Source of the DNA: an uncultured Planctomycetia bacterium | Lineage (GTDB): Bacteria; Planctomycetota; Phycisphaerae; Phycisphaerales; SM1A02 | DNA length: 64,000 nt | Direction of reading: 5' to 3' | NCBI GenBank assembly: GCA_937871505.1 | Contig: CALMPF010000034.1 | Span: forward strand, 1 to 64,000 | Shown here: positions 1 to 8,144 of the stretch, in pieces | How positions within the stretch are numbered: position 1 is the first letter of the stretch | How the letters are laid out: each line of letters opens with the position of its first letter | Notes under the pieces: generated by a model | Told to the model about the DNA's origin: nothing | The model's input: the letters and a program-made list of their open reading frames with translations, nothing else | The model's database searches: none | Translations under genes and position numbers: made by a program

Positions 1-3
1 GCA

Positions 4-52
4 GAACGCCGCTTCCGGACGCCGCAGCAGGAGACAAGGGGCGCTGGAGTGC
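4..52. repeat. Dispersed repeat family 1, copy a
   Basis: A 49-bp segment that recurs at 48971-49019 with about four mismatches and no gaps. Both copies are outside recognisable genes. It may extend left beyond the window edge. Nothing in it looks coding, and its nature (REP-like unit or remnant) is unknown. Confidence 0.7.
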
Positions 53-108
53 TAGACGGACCCGGCGCGCTCGGGCGGAACCGGCTCCACCGCTCCTCGG
101 AACTCGGG

Positions 109-217
109 GCCGCCTCGTTGGTTCGCAGGCGAGGGTTCACAGACCGGTCGTCCACGATGCCGAGCCGATCGCTCGCCCGCCGCCTCACTGGTTCGCAGGC
201 GAGGGTTCAGGGACCGG
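109..217. repeat. Direct repeat pair at the 3' end of the GPx-like gene
   Basis: A 39-bp unit occurs at 109-147 and again at 179-217 with about four mismatches (period 70 bp). The right-hand copy contains the last codons and the stop of the minus-strand peroxidase gene. The left-hand copy is therefore a duplicated gene tail lying just downstream, probably a local tandem duplication. Confidence 0.8.
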
Positions 218-1054
218 AGCGGTCTCCGCCGCCTCCGGCTTCGTCGGCGCCCGCCCCTTCAGCGCCTTCTCGATGGCCTCGCGCAGCTCCGGGGACTCCG
301 GCAGCACGCGCGAGTCGAAGTAGGTCGCCCGGACTCCGTCCGCGGAGACGAGGTACTTCCCGAAATTCCAGCGCGGGACCGCATCCGTCTTGGCCTGAAG
401 CGCGGCGTAGAGCGGAGCCTGCTCGTCACCCGGCTTCACGGAGACCTTCTCAAAGAGCGGGAAAGTCACGCCGTAGGTCGTGGTGCAGAACTCGCGGATC
501 TCTCCGGGCGACCCTGGCTCCTGATTCCCGAAGTCGTTGCAGGGAAAGCCGAGAACCACCAAGCCTCGGTCCTTGAACTCCTCGTAGAGCTTCTGGAGCC
601 CTGCGTACTGCGGGGTCAAGCCGCAGCGGCTGGCGAGGTTCACGATCAGGAGCACCTTGTCGGCGTACTCGGCGAGCGGCGCGGGCTCGCCATCGAGGTC
701 CTTGGGCGTGAGCTCATGAATGCTGCGGGTCTTCCACTCTTGGGGCGATTCGCGGATGGCGCGGAGGTCGGAAGCCGGTCGATCACGCCCCCCGGATTCG
801 GGCTTCGCGGCAGGGGTTTCAGGTGCGCCGGCGGCACCGTTTGCGCCGGTTCCGCTCGTTCCACCGGTCCGCTTCGGCGGGGTCTCCGCCCCCCGGTCGA
901 TCGTCGCTCCCGCCCCGCCATCCGGACTGGCCGAGTCAGCCCCGGCCACGGGCGACTCCGAGATCGCTGTTGCCGCGACGCTCGCGGAAGCGGCGCTCGA
1001 GAGCAGCAGGCCGGCGGCCGCGAGACGAACGAACGATGAGGCGGATGTAGACAT
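185..1054 (-). CDS. Secreted glutathione peroxidase-like thiol peroxidase (copy 1)
   Basis: 289-residue protein from an ATG at 1054. Residues 1-30 form a signal peptide rich in Ala/Ser. Residues ~31-105 are a low-complexity Ala/Gly/Pro linker. The GPx domain follows (~110-275), with the catalytic set visible: Cys144 in SRCGLTP (Cys type, not Sec), Gln178 in FGNQEP, and Trp229-Asn230 in RWNFGKYLV. Such enzymes reduce hydroperoxides, usually with thioredoxin; here the likely site is the periplasm or cell surface. Longer upstream starts have no signal-peptide logic, so this start was preferred. A close paralog lies at 17001-17864. The gene lies downstream of a kinase gene on the same strand with a 435-bp gap, so it may have its own promoter. 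Confidence 0.9.
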   Translation of the reverse strand: MSTSASSFVRLAAAGLLLSSAASASVAATAISESPVAGADSASPDGGAGATIDRGAETPPKRTGGTSGTGANGAAGAPETPAAKPESGGRDRPASDLRAIRESPQEWKTRSIHELTPKDLDGEPAPLAEYADKVLLIVNLASRCGLTPQYAGLQKLYEEFKDRGLVVLGFPCNDFGNQEPGSPGEIREFCTTTYGVTFPLFEKVSVKPGDEQAPLYAALQAKTDAVPRWNFGKYLVSADGVRATYFDSRVLPESPELREAIEKALKGRAPTKPEAAETAPVPEPSPANQ

Positions 1055-1489
1055 GGTTGACTTCGGCAGGAGAGCGGGCTGGCGGAGGGGAGCGGCGGTC
1101 GATGACCTTATTCCCGGAGTGAGCAGCCCTGGGCCCGCCCCGATCAGGTGGACCAGGCTTCCCGCCGAGGGCCTCCCACGACCGGCCGGGTGAGAGCGAC
1201 ACGCTCCGTGCCGGCGAGTGTGGTCGGCGGGGCCGGCATCGAGCGCCCGCTGGGGAGCATCGCGGTGGCGGAGCGGTGCGTGAAGATCGTGATCGAAGTT
1301 CTCCCCGGAATCGGCGCGACCTCCGACGGCGGCGACCCGCGGCGGATCCCCGGTCGCACCGACGCCGGTCGGGCGGGTCATGTGGTTGCGGCAGATGCGT
1401 CGCTCTGCGCATCGCCCGTCCGGCGAACTCGGAAGCCGGCGTCGGCGCGCCTTGTCGCGCGGGAGGCATCCTCACGAACCCGCCCGCCA
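1055..1489. other. Intergenic gap, no gene seen
   Basis: About 435 bp between the peroxidase start and the kinase stop, both on the minus strand. The open frames here are GC-rich shadows without family resemblance. The peroxidase promoter presumably lies in this stretch, but no clear -35/-10 pair is visible. Confidence 0.5.
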
Positions 1490-4400
1490 TCACTGGAGCA
1501 GTCTCAGGACCTCATCCCGGATCTGGACCGTCGACTCATCCGCGCTCGGGTGATCTGAGAACTGCTGCTCGACGAGTCGGCTCAGCAGTTCGGCTCGCTC
1601 GCGGTTGCCGTGCGCCAACTCGATCAGGATCGCGGCGCACAGGTCGAAGCCGCTCGTCCCGGGGCCGAGGGCCGACACGCCCTCGAAACGGTCCAGGTGC
1701 CGTCTCGCACCGTCGAGATCGCCGATTCGATGGTGGAGCAGGGCCCGGAAGAGCGCGCCGGATCCGATGAGCTCGGGGTTCATTTCCTCGCATCGATCGA
1801 GCATCCGCAGGGCGCGCAGATAGAGCTGCTCGGCAGCCCCCGAGATCCGCGCGATCACGATCATGTCGCTCCGAAGTCGAACGAAGTGGTCGCTGCGCCG
1901 TCGCGCGTGGTCGATCGCCGCGGCACGAAGCGACTCGTCGAGGCTGGCGTCTGCCTCAAGTTCCGCGATCACGTCCGCTCGCAACCGCATCCGCTCGTAG
2001 ACCGGATCGACCACGCGCCGGACATCGGCCACGGCCTGCCGGGCCGCGCCCAGTTCGGGCGGCACCGCGCGCGACGTGTACTCTGCGACTCCGAGAGTGT
2101 CGACGACCAGCAGGGACTCGACCGCGCCCCCGGCGCCCTCTTCGCCGTTCATTGCGTCGCCGCTGCCGATGAAGCACAGATCGAGCACGCGTCCGTGACC
2201 GCTCCGGGAGATGAGGACAGTCCCCTGCGCGGCGTCGACGATCGAGACGCCTCGATTCCAGACGCCGACCGCGACTCGTGACCCGGCGTGGTCGAACGCC
2301 AGGGAATGCAAGGTCCCGGCGAACTTCGTCTCCAGCACCAGAGTGCCGAGGTCGTGGTCGAACGTCCGCAACTCGCCTGCGACGCCGCCAACCACAACCC
2401 GTCGCCCACATGGTGAGAACGCGACGGCGCTCGGCTGATCCGTCAGCGCCTCCGTGCGGGCGACGACTGTGGTCGATTCCAGATCGACGATCGCCACCGC
2501 AGGCGTCACCTGCGGCTCGTGGATGAGACGCTGACCCATCGGCGAGTGCACGGAGCTGCCGCGCGTCGCCGCAAGCCGGGTCTTGTCGGGGGAGAGCGCG
2601 ATCGCCGTGATCGGACCTTCGTGTACGGCGAGGGTCGCGCGGCGTTGACCGCTGGTGACGTCGATCCACGCGAGGGCGCCGCATCCGCCCGCGAGCAGCA
2701 GCGTCCGCCCGTCGTCGAGCCACGCCAGTCCGGTGTTGCCGTGTGAGAATCCTGGATACCGCGCCACGATCTGGCCGTCGTTCGCCCCGACCACCAGCAC
2801 CTCGCCGCGGATCTCGGCGAATGCGATCGCACCACCGTCCGGGCGCCACGCGACACGCTCGATGTATTGGCCACCCCAGCCTTGAAGCCAGTGGAGCGCC
2901 CCCGTGCGGGCGTCCCAGAGCTGCATGACGCCCCAACCACCACCTGCGATGCGCCGGTGCTGCGGACAGATCGCCGCCGCCTGCGGTCGCGAAGGCAGGA
3001 TGAAGGGCGCCTTGAACACGTCGTCGTGCTTCGGGATCGCGTAGAGGCGAACGTCTGGCTCCTGCGCCCCGAGCATGATCCACCGCCCGCTGCCGGAGAA
3101 GGCACGGCGCAGGTGGCTCGACTCCGGTCCTCGAAGGACGGCAATCCGCTCGCCACGGTCCAGGTCGATCACGTCCAGTGGACTGCCGCCGCCGATGCCG
3201 GGATGCCCCAGCGCGAGGCGCCCGTCGGGGGAGAGGTCCGAAAGCGTCAGATCCGCCCGCGAGACATCGAACGTGCGGGCGATGCGCCGCTCGATGATGT
3301 CGTGGATGACGATGCGTCGACTGCGGCTGTCGGCGACCACGACTCTGCCCCGCGCCGCGTCGAGGATCCTGGATGTGCCCCACACTGGCACGCTCCAGAA
3401 GCTTTCCTCGCCCGAGGCAAGGTCGATCGTGCAGACGGCGCCCTGCTGGAGGTCAAGAAGCTGAACCGACGTTCCGTCGGGCGAGATCGATGCACCGTCC
3501 GATCGCCGCACGCTGGTCGCGAGGCGCGCGATCTCCTGTCCCGACTGGGCGTCGAGGATGAGCACGATCTGCGCGTCAACGACACTGATCGCAACCTGGC
3601 GCTCGTCGGATGAGAAGGGTGTGAGGCTGACAAGACCGCGTCGCTCCCAAAGCAGGTGTCCGGATGGCCAGGCATAGGCACGGACGACGTTCTGCACCAT
3701 CCGCGTACTCACGAGGAGCAGTGTCCCGCTTGGCGCCATCACGAGCGTCGATCGGGGCACTCCGGTCTCGATGTCGCGCAGGTGCACTCCGGTCTCGACA
3801 TCGAAGAAGCGGAGTACGCCCGATGGCTCGAGTGTGAGCAGGTGTCGGTCGTCGGGCGTCAGCGCCATGCCGTTGATGGCGCCGTCGGGCGTCCGGATCG
3901 TGCGGTCGCTCTGGTCGCCCAGTCGATTGAGCAGGTGCCATTCCCACCCGCGGAGATGCTCCGGCGCCGCGTCGAGTGCAATCCGCATGTCCCGGACTCG
4001 CTCGGCCTGGAGCGCGTTGTCGGCGGCGAGGATCAAGGCACCGTACTGGCTGCGCTGGGCACGTTCGGCGGTCTGCGAGGCCAGTGCCTCGCTCGCCTCG
4101 GCACGGCGCTGAGCCTCGATCGCCTCGGCCGCGGCGCCCTCGGCGCGATCTTGCTCCCGCAGGGCCCAGACCAGTCCTGCGGAAGTGCCGATGGTGCCGA
4201 TGAAGACCAGTGCCGCGACGACGCCCCCGATCGCCACCCCGACGCGGTGTCGACGCACGAACTTCTTCGCAAGGTACGCGGCGCCCGGGGGCGCCGCCGT
4301 CACCGGCTTGCCTGCAAGGTGGCGTTCGACGTCAAGCGCGAGCCCGTTGGCCGAGTCGTAGCGACGGATGCGGTCCTTCTCGAGACACTTCATCGCGATC

Positions 4401-5485
4401 CAGTCGAGGTCGCCACGCAGCAGGGAGCGCAGTCGCTGCGGCTCGCATCGACGAAGCTCCGCGGTCCGCGTACCCGCCTCGCCGAGCATGCTCAGTCGCG
4501 TGCTCGGCTTGCGCGGCTCCTCTTCGCGGATCACGCGGAGCATCTCCGCCATGCCGGCTTCGAGGAGCGCCTTCGCGTCGAAGGGCGTCGTGCCCGTGAG
4601 GAGCTCGTAGAGCAGCACGCCAAGTGAATAGACGTCGCTGCGGGTATCGATGTCGAGTCCGCCGAGCGCCGCCTGCTCCGGGCTCATGTAGACGGGTGTC
4701 CCGACCATCTGCCGGTGCTCGGTGAAGAGTGTCCGCTGGGTCAGCTCAACGCTGGTCGCCTTGGCGATGCCGAAGTCGATCACCTTGACGACCGGCTCTC
4801 CGTCGTGCAGCGTCACGAGCACGTTGCTGGGCTTGATGTCTCGGTGAATGATGCCCTTCTGGTGGGCGTGGTGGACGGCGCGACAGACCTGCGTGAAGAG
4901 CTCCAGCCGCTTGCGCGTGTCAAGGCGCTCCTCGTCGCAGAACTCGACGATCGGCATGCCGCGCACGAGCTCCATCACGAAGTACGGGCGCCCGGTCTGG
5001 GTGGCGCCCGCGTCGAGCACCTTGGCGATGTTGGGGTGCTCCATGAGCGCCAGCGCCTGCCGCTCGGCCTCGAAGCGGGCGATCACCTGCTTCGTGTCCA
5101 TGCCGACCTTGATGACCTTGACGGCGACGCGTCGCCGGATCGGCTCGCGCTGCTCGGCCATCCAGACGGTCCCGAAGCCGCCTTCGCCGATGGGCTGGAG
5201 GAGCCGATAGGGGCCGATCGAGTCGCCGGCCGACTCGACCCCGGTTCTGGAGGGTCGGGTGCCCGAGAACCTGGTGCCAGAGAAACCGCCCGCCTCCGCC
5301 TCGTCGTGCGCGGCCGTCAATCCCTCCGGCTCGGCGAGAAACCCCTCGGCGGCGGCGTCGGCGCGCAGGAGCAGATCGAGCTTCCTGCGCAGCGCGGCAT
5401 CGTCGCCACAGGCGTGGCTCAGATACCGCTCGCGCTCGGCACCGGTGAGCACCCGAGCCTGCGCAAAGATGTCATCCGCAGGCAT
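1490..5485 (-). CDS. Membrane Ser/Thr protein kinase with C-terminal WD40-like propeller (kinase 1)
   Basis: 1331 residues from the ATG at 5485. After a ~90-residue N-terminal region comes a PknB-type kinase domain (~91-370): Gly-rich loop GEGGFG (~100-105), Lys123 in VAVKVIK, catalytic HRDIKPSN (~214), DFG (~237) and MSPEQA. A membrane helix (~445-470, rich in Gly/Val/Ala) separates it from ~850 residues of WD40-like repeats (ALSPD, AFSPCGRR and similar blade signatures), placing the sensor part outside the cytoplasm. The start codon lies inside the upstream sigma-factor gene (14-bp overlap), so the two are translationally coupled, a standard planctomycete ECF-kinase arrangement. The signal sensed cannot be told from sequence. 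A short FSGTR duplication occurs near residue 68. Confidence 0.93.
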   Translation of the reverse strand: MPADDIFAQARVLTGAERERYLSHACGDDAALRRKLDLLLRADAAAEGFLAEPEGLTAAHDEAEAGGFSGTRFSGTRPSRTGVESAGDSIGPYRLLQPIGEGGFGTVWMAEQREPIRRRVAVKVIKVGMDTKQVIARFEAERQALALMEHPNIAKVLDAGATQTGRPYFVMELVRGMPIVEFCDEERLDTRKRLELFTQVCRAVHHAHQKGIIHRDIKPSNVLVTLHDGEPVVKVIDFGIAKATSVELTQRTLFTEHRQMVGTPVYMSPEQAALGGLDIDTRSDVYSLGVLLYELLTGTTPFDAKALLEAGMAEMLRVIREEEPRKPSTRLSMLGEAGTRTAELRRCEPQRLRSLLRGDLDWIAMKCLEKDRIRRYDSANGLALDVERHLAGKPVTAAPPGAAYLAKKFVRRHRVGVAIGGVVAALVFIGTIGTSAGLVWALREQDRAEGAAAEAIEAQRRAEASEALASQTAERAQRSQYGALILAADNALQAERVRDMRIALDAAPEHLRGWEWHLLNRLGDQSDRTIRTPDGAINGMALTPDDRHLLTLEPSGVLRFFDVETGVHLRDIETGVPRSTLVMAPSGTLLLVSTRMVQNVVRAYAWPSGHLLWERRGLVSLTPFSSDERQVAISVVDAQIVLILDAQSGQEIARLATSVRRSDGASISPDGTSVQLLDLQQGAVCTIDLASGEESFWSVPVWGTSRILDAARGRVVVADSRSRRIVIHDIIERRIARTFDVSRADLTLSDLSPDGRLALGHPGIGGGSPLDVIDLDRGERIAVLRGPESSHLRRAFSGSGRWIMLGAQEPDVRLYAIPKHDDVFKAPFILPSRPQAAAICPQHRRIAGGGWGVMQLWDARTGALHWLQGWGGQYIERVAWRPDGGAIAFAEIRGEVLVVGANDGQIVARYPGFSHGNTGLAWLDDGRTLLLAGGCGALAWIDVTSGQRRATLAVHEGPITAIALSPDKTRLAATRGSSVHSPMGQRLIHEPQVTPAVAIVDLESTTVVARTEALTDQPSAVAFSPCGRRVVVGGVAGELRTFDHDLGTLVLETKFAGTLHSLAFDHAGSRVAVGVWNRGVSIVDAAQGTVLISRSGHGRVLDLCFIGSGDAMNGEEGAGGAVESLLVVDTLGVAEYTSRAVPPELGAARQAVADVRRVVDPVYERMRLRADVIAELEADASLDESLRAAAIDHARRRSDHFVRLRSDMIVIARISGAAEQLYLRALRMLDRCEEMNPELIGSGALFRALLHHRIGDLDGARRHLDRFEGVSALGPGTSGFDLCAAILIELAHGNRERAELLSRLVEQQFSDHPSADESTVQIRDEVLRLLQ

Positions 5486-6065
5486 GGTCGTCCATTGCCG
5501 CAAAGAGCCATGCCCGGGCGTATGCCCAGTGCCGCGATGCCGTCGCACGGGAGATCCCGAGCATCTCCGCAGCCTGCGGGAGCGTGAGGCCGCCAAAGAA
5601 CCGCAGCTTCACCAGTTCAGCCTTCTCCGGCTCCTCGGCGGCGAAACGACCAAGTGCCGCATCGAGATCGAGGACGGTCTCGGGAGCGAGACTCACCTCG
5701 ACCATCGCGTCGAGGCTGATCCGTCTCGCCCCGCCGCCGCGCTTGCTCGCGCCTTTGGCGCGGGCGTGATCGATGAGGATCCGGCGCATGGCCTCGGCGG
5801 CGGCGGCGAAAAAGTGACGGCGGCCGTCCCACTTCGAGGCGCCACCGACGTCCCCCTCGCCGGCATTGGCCCCCGTGGGCTGGACCAGCCGAATGTACGC
5901 CTCGTGGACCAGCACCGTCGCCTGCAACGTGTGGCCGGATCGTTCAGACCGCATCCGCTGGGCCGCGAGAGCGCGCAGCTCGCGGTAGACCAGCGGCAGG
6001 AGCTCGCTCGACGCCCGCGGGTCGCCACCATCGATCGCATGGAGGAGCTTGGTGATCTCGCTCAA
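5472..6065 (-). CDS. ECF-type sigma-70 factor (sigma 1)
   Basis: About 197 residues when started at the TTG at 6065, which has a GGGAG Shine-Dalgarno about 8 nt upstream and gives the family-typical N-terminus LSEITKLLHAI. The frame is open to an ATG at 6212, but that 49-residue extension looks non-coding; a GTG at 6080 is another option. Region 2 (LVYRELRALAAQRM, HEAYIRL, RRILIDHARAK) and region 4 helix-turn-helix (LRFFGGLTLPQAAEMLGIS) are clear. It matches the planctomycete/acidobacterial sigma group that is encoded with WD40 kinases. It overlaps the kinase start by 14 bp, implying co-expression; phosphorylation of the sigma by the kinase is a plausible inference, not shown. Confidence 0.88.
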   Translation of the reverse strand: MSEITKLLHAIDGGDPRASSELLPLVYRELRALAAQRMRSERSGHTLQATVLVHEAYIRLVQPTGANAGEGDVGGASKWDGRRHFFAAAAEAMRRILIDHARAKGASKRGGGARRISLDAMVEVSLAPETVLDLDAALGRFAAEEPEKAELVKLRFFGGLTLPQAAEMLGISRATASRHWAYARAWLFAAMDDHACG

Positions 6066-6229
6066 TCTGCGGGCTCCCACTCCGGTGAACGCCCCGCACG
6101 GAACCCTGCGCCGACTGCGCGACCTCCACCGAGGACAGGACGATACCAGCGGGCCGCCGGGAGCGGTAGCCGCGCCACGAGCACTGACAGGAGGCAGTGG
6201 ATTCTCAGACATTCGGTGTCCGGTCTTCG

Positions 6230-7148
6230 CCGGTCCGAGCGGCTTCGGAAGAAATCTGACCGGCCTGTGAGGCGCGCCGGGAGCCGATTCCGCACTGAGT
6301 GGCCAGGGAGCGACCGACGGTGTCGTTGGTTCGCCTCACCTTTCCGCCGCGTCCGGTCGCGGCGGACGGAGCACCGAATCCTTCAGGAGACCCACCATGA
6401 GACCCGTCCTGCCTCGCAATCACTCCCTTCTCGGCCAGATGCCCCGCCTCGGCGCCCTCGCGACCGCGGGGCTCGCGCTGGCCATCGCCTTCGTGGCCAG
6501 TCCCGCTGCCGCCGACCCGCCGGTCGGCGAGGACTTCAACCTCGGCGACGCAAGCAACTGGGAGCAGGTCGACCCGCTCGCCGGGATCTTCGGCCCGACC
6601 TCCTTCGGCGTCGTCGACAAGCGCTACCGCATCACCACGCAGCCGCTGCCGCCGGTGACGGCCCTGATCGGCGCGGCGGCGAGGTTCGATCCGTCGACCG
6701 CGACGCCCTCGTCGTACGCCGACGGCGTCGTCCGGGCCGTCATTCGGATGCACAACTCGAGCACCAACGCCGGCATCGTCGTCCGCAACAGCCCCGATCG
6801 CAGTGCGCCCAGCGGATCTGACGGCTACTTCTTCTTCCTGGCCAATGCGCAGGTCCCGAAGTCCATCGGCATCGCCGACTTCGCGGCCAGCGGGGGCAAT
6901 CTCACCGCGACGTCGTATCCGCTGACCGCCAACACCGACTATCTCGTCGAGGGTCGTTTCATCGGCGACCAGCTCTCGCTGAAGGTCTGGCCGCTCGGCT
7001 CGCCGGAGCCGGCCGTGCCGCAGGTCACGCTGACCAACGCCCAGTACCAGGCAGGGGCCATCGGCGCCGTCGTCTACAACCTTCCGTCCACGCTCGGCGG
7101 CACTGGCGGTGCGCTCGATGCCTCGTTCGACGACCTCACGTTCACTCC
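6230..7148. repeat. Long direct repeat, copy 1 (promoter region plus 5' part of a secreted-protein gene)
   Basis: Nearly identical to 10338-11256 (offset exactly 4108 bp), with only a handful of mismatches seen (for example near 6268, 7119 and 7140). It spans ~167 bp of upstream region, the Shine-Dalgarno, the signal peptide and the first domain of the gene at 6397. Sequence identity collapses after ~7145. The left boundary CCGGTCC coincides with the right end of the inverted-repeat element in the other copy. Confidence 0.95.
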
Positions 7149-7866
7149 GCACGGCTGCGAGCTGCTGGACGACTTCACCTCGGCGGATGGGGATTGGGAG
7201 TGGGGCTGCGGGACCCCACCAGGGTTCGTGGATGGTCGCCTCGTGGTGGCCGGCGGCTTATTCTGCGGCGCCCTTTACGGCCCCTCCACATTCTTCGGTC
7301 TCCAGTACAGCAACGGCCGGATCCGCGCGACGATCAATGTCGGCGCAGGCCGGGCCCGCCTCCACATGCGTGAAAGCTATTACGGCGGCTACCTGGCGAC
7401 CTTCGACGCAGTCGACGGAATGCTCCGGCTCGAGTTCGTCAGTGGCGTCGGCTTGCAGACGGACCTCGGCAGCGCCGCGACGCCGTATGGCGCCATGCAG
7501 GATCTCTACCTCGAGCTGGGCGCCGTCGGGGACCAGATCACGGCCACGGTCTGGGCAGCCAACGAGCCCCAGCCGGCCGAACCGCAGATCGTCGCCACCC
7601 ACGGCTTCGTCAACCCCGATGGCCCCTACGCTACGGCGGCGTTGGGGTTCAGCACATCGGCCTCACATGTCGAGTTCGGCGACATCTGGTTCCAGACGGT
7701 CGATCCGGCGGGCATCTTCGGTGACCTCAACGGCGACGGCGTCGTCAACGGCGCCGACCTCGGCATCCTGCTGAGCAACTGGGGCGGCGGCGGAGTCGGC
7801 GATCTGAACGGCGACGGCATCGTCACCGGTGCCGACCTCGGAATCCTGCTGAGCAGTTGGAGCTGA
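6397..7866 (+). CDS. Secreted two-domain jelly-roll-like protein with dockerin-type C-terminus (copy 1)
   Basis: 489 residues; ATG at 6397 preceded by CAGGAG. Signal peptide ~1-40 ending near ASPAAADP. Two domains of about 200 residues follow (~45-250 and ~252-440). Both have a concanavalin-like beta pattern starting with an acidic-DF motif (EDFNLGD, DDFTSAD) and ending with FDDLTF or FGDIWF, so they look like diverged copies of one fold. The C-terminus carries two EF-hand/dockerin-like motifs ([17 protein letters not shown] and [17 protein letters not shown]). The upstream region and first domain are essentially identical to the gene at 10505; the second domain is very different. Likely an exported structural or carbohydrate-binding protein; no catalytic motif was recognised. 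Confidence 0.9.
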   Translation: MRPVLPRNHSLLGQMPRLGALATAGLALAIAFVASPAAADPPVGEDFNLGDASNWEQVDPLAGIFGPTSFGVVDKRYRITTQPLPPVTALIGAAARFDPSTATPSSYADGVVRAVIRMHNSSTNAGIVVRNSPDRSAPSGSDGYFFFLANAQVPKSIGIADFAASGGNLTATSYPLTANTDYLVEGRFIGDQLSLKVWPLGSPEPAVPQVTLTNAQYQAGAIGAVVYNLPSTLGGTGGALDASFDDLTFTPHGCELLDDFTSADGDWEWGCGTPPGFVDGRLVVAGGLFCGALYGPSTFFGLQYSNGRIRATINVGAGRARLHMRESYYGGYLATFDAVDGMLRLEFVSGVGLQTDLGSAATPYGAMQDLYLELGAVGDQITATVWAANEPQPAEPQIVATHGFVNPDGPYATAALGFSTSASHVEFGDIWFQTVDPAGIFGDLNGDGVVNGADLGILLSNWGGGGVGDLNGDGIVTGADLGILLSSWS

Positions 7867-7875
7867 GCGCCCGAT

Positions 7876-7932
7876 CCGGTCCAGCGGGCGGGCGTGTTCC
7901 GAGTTGCACCACGCAACCGCCCGATGGACCGG
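7876..7932 (+). terminator. Hairpin after the first secreted-protein gene
   Basis: A 16-bp stem (CCGGTCCAGCGGGCGG at 7876-7891 against 7917-7932, one mismatch) begins 10 bp after the stop. The loop contains a smaller GTTGC/GCAAC hairpin. There is no T-tract. The same hairpin occurs after the paralog at 12017-12073. Confidence 0.6.
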
Positions 7933-8144
7933 AGAGATCGTCCGAGTGGTTCGTGCGACGCAGGATGACGCCCGGAGCGCATCGCTGGGCATCGCACTCC
8001 GGATCGTCCTGAGTTCCTTGAGGGACTCGACACCTGCCTTGCGACTGGAGAGATGCGGGCCCCGCGCTGGGTGCCCATCAAGCCGTCCCGTGGGCGTCAC
8101 CGCGGCGCGGCGACCGAGCACCACTCATCACGAAGGGGAGTCAC

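Noticed and set aside
5596-6812. Long plus-strand frame antisense to sigma 1 and running to 6821
   Set aside because: It is a GC-frame shadow of the sigma gene and then of the secreted-protein gene; its translation is Arg/Pro-rich without family features.
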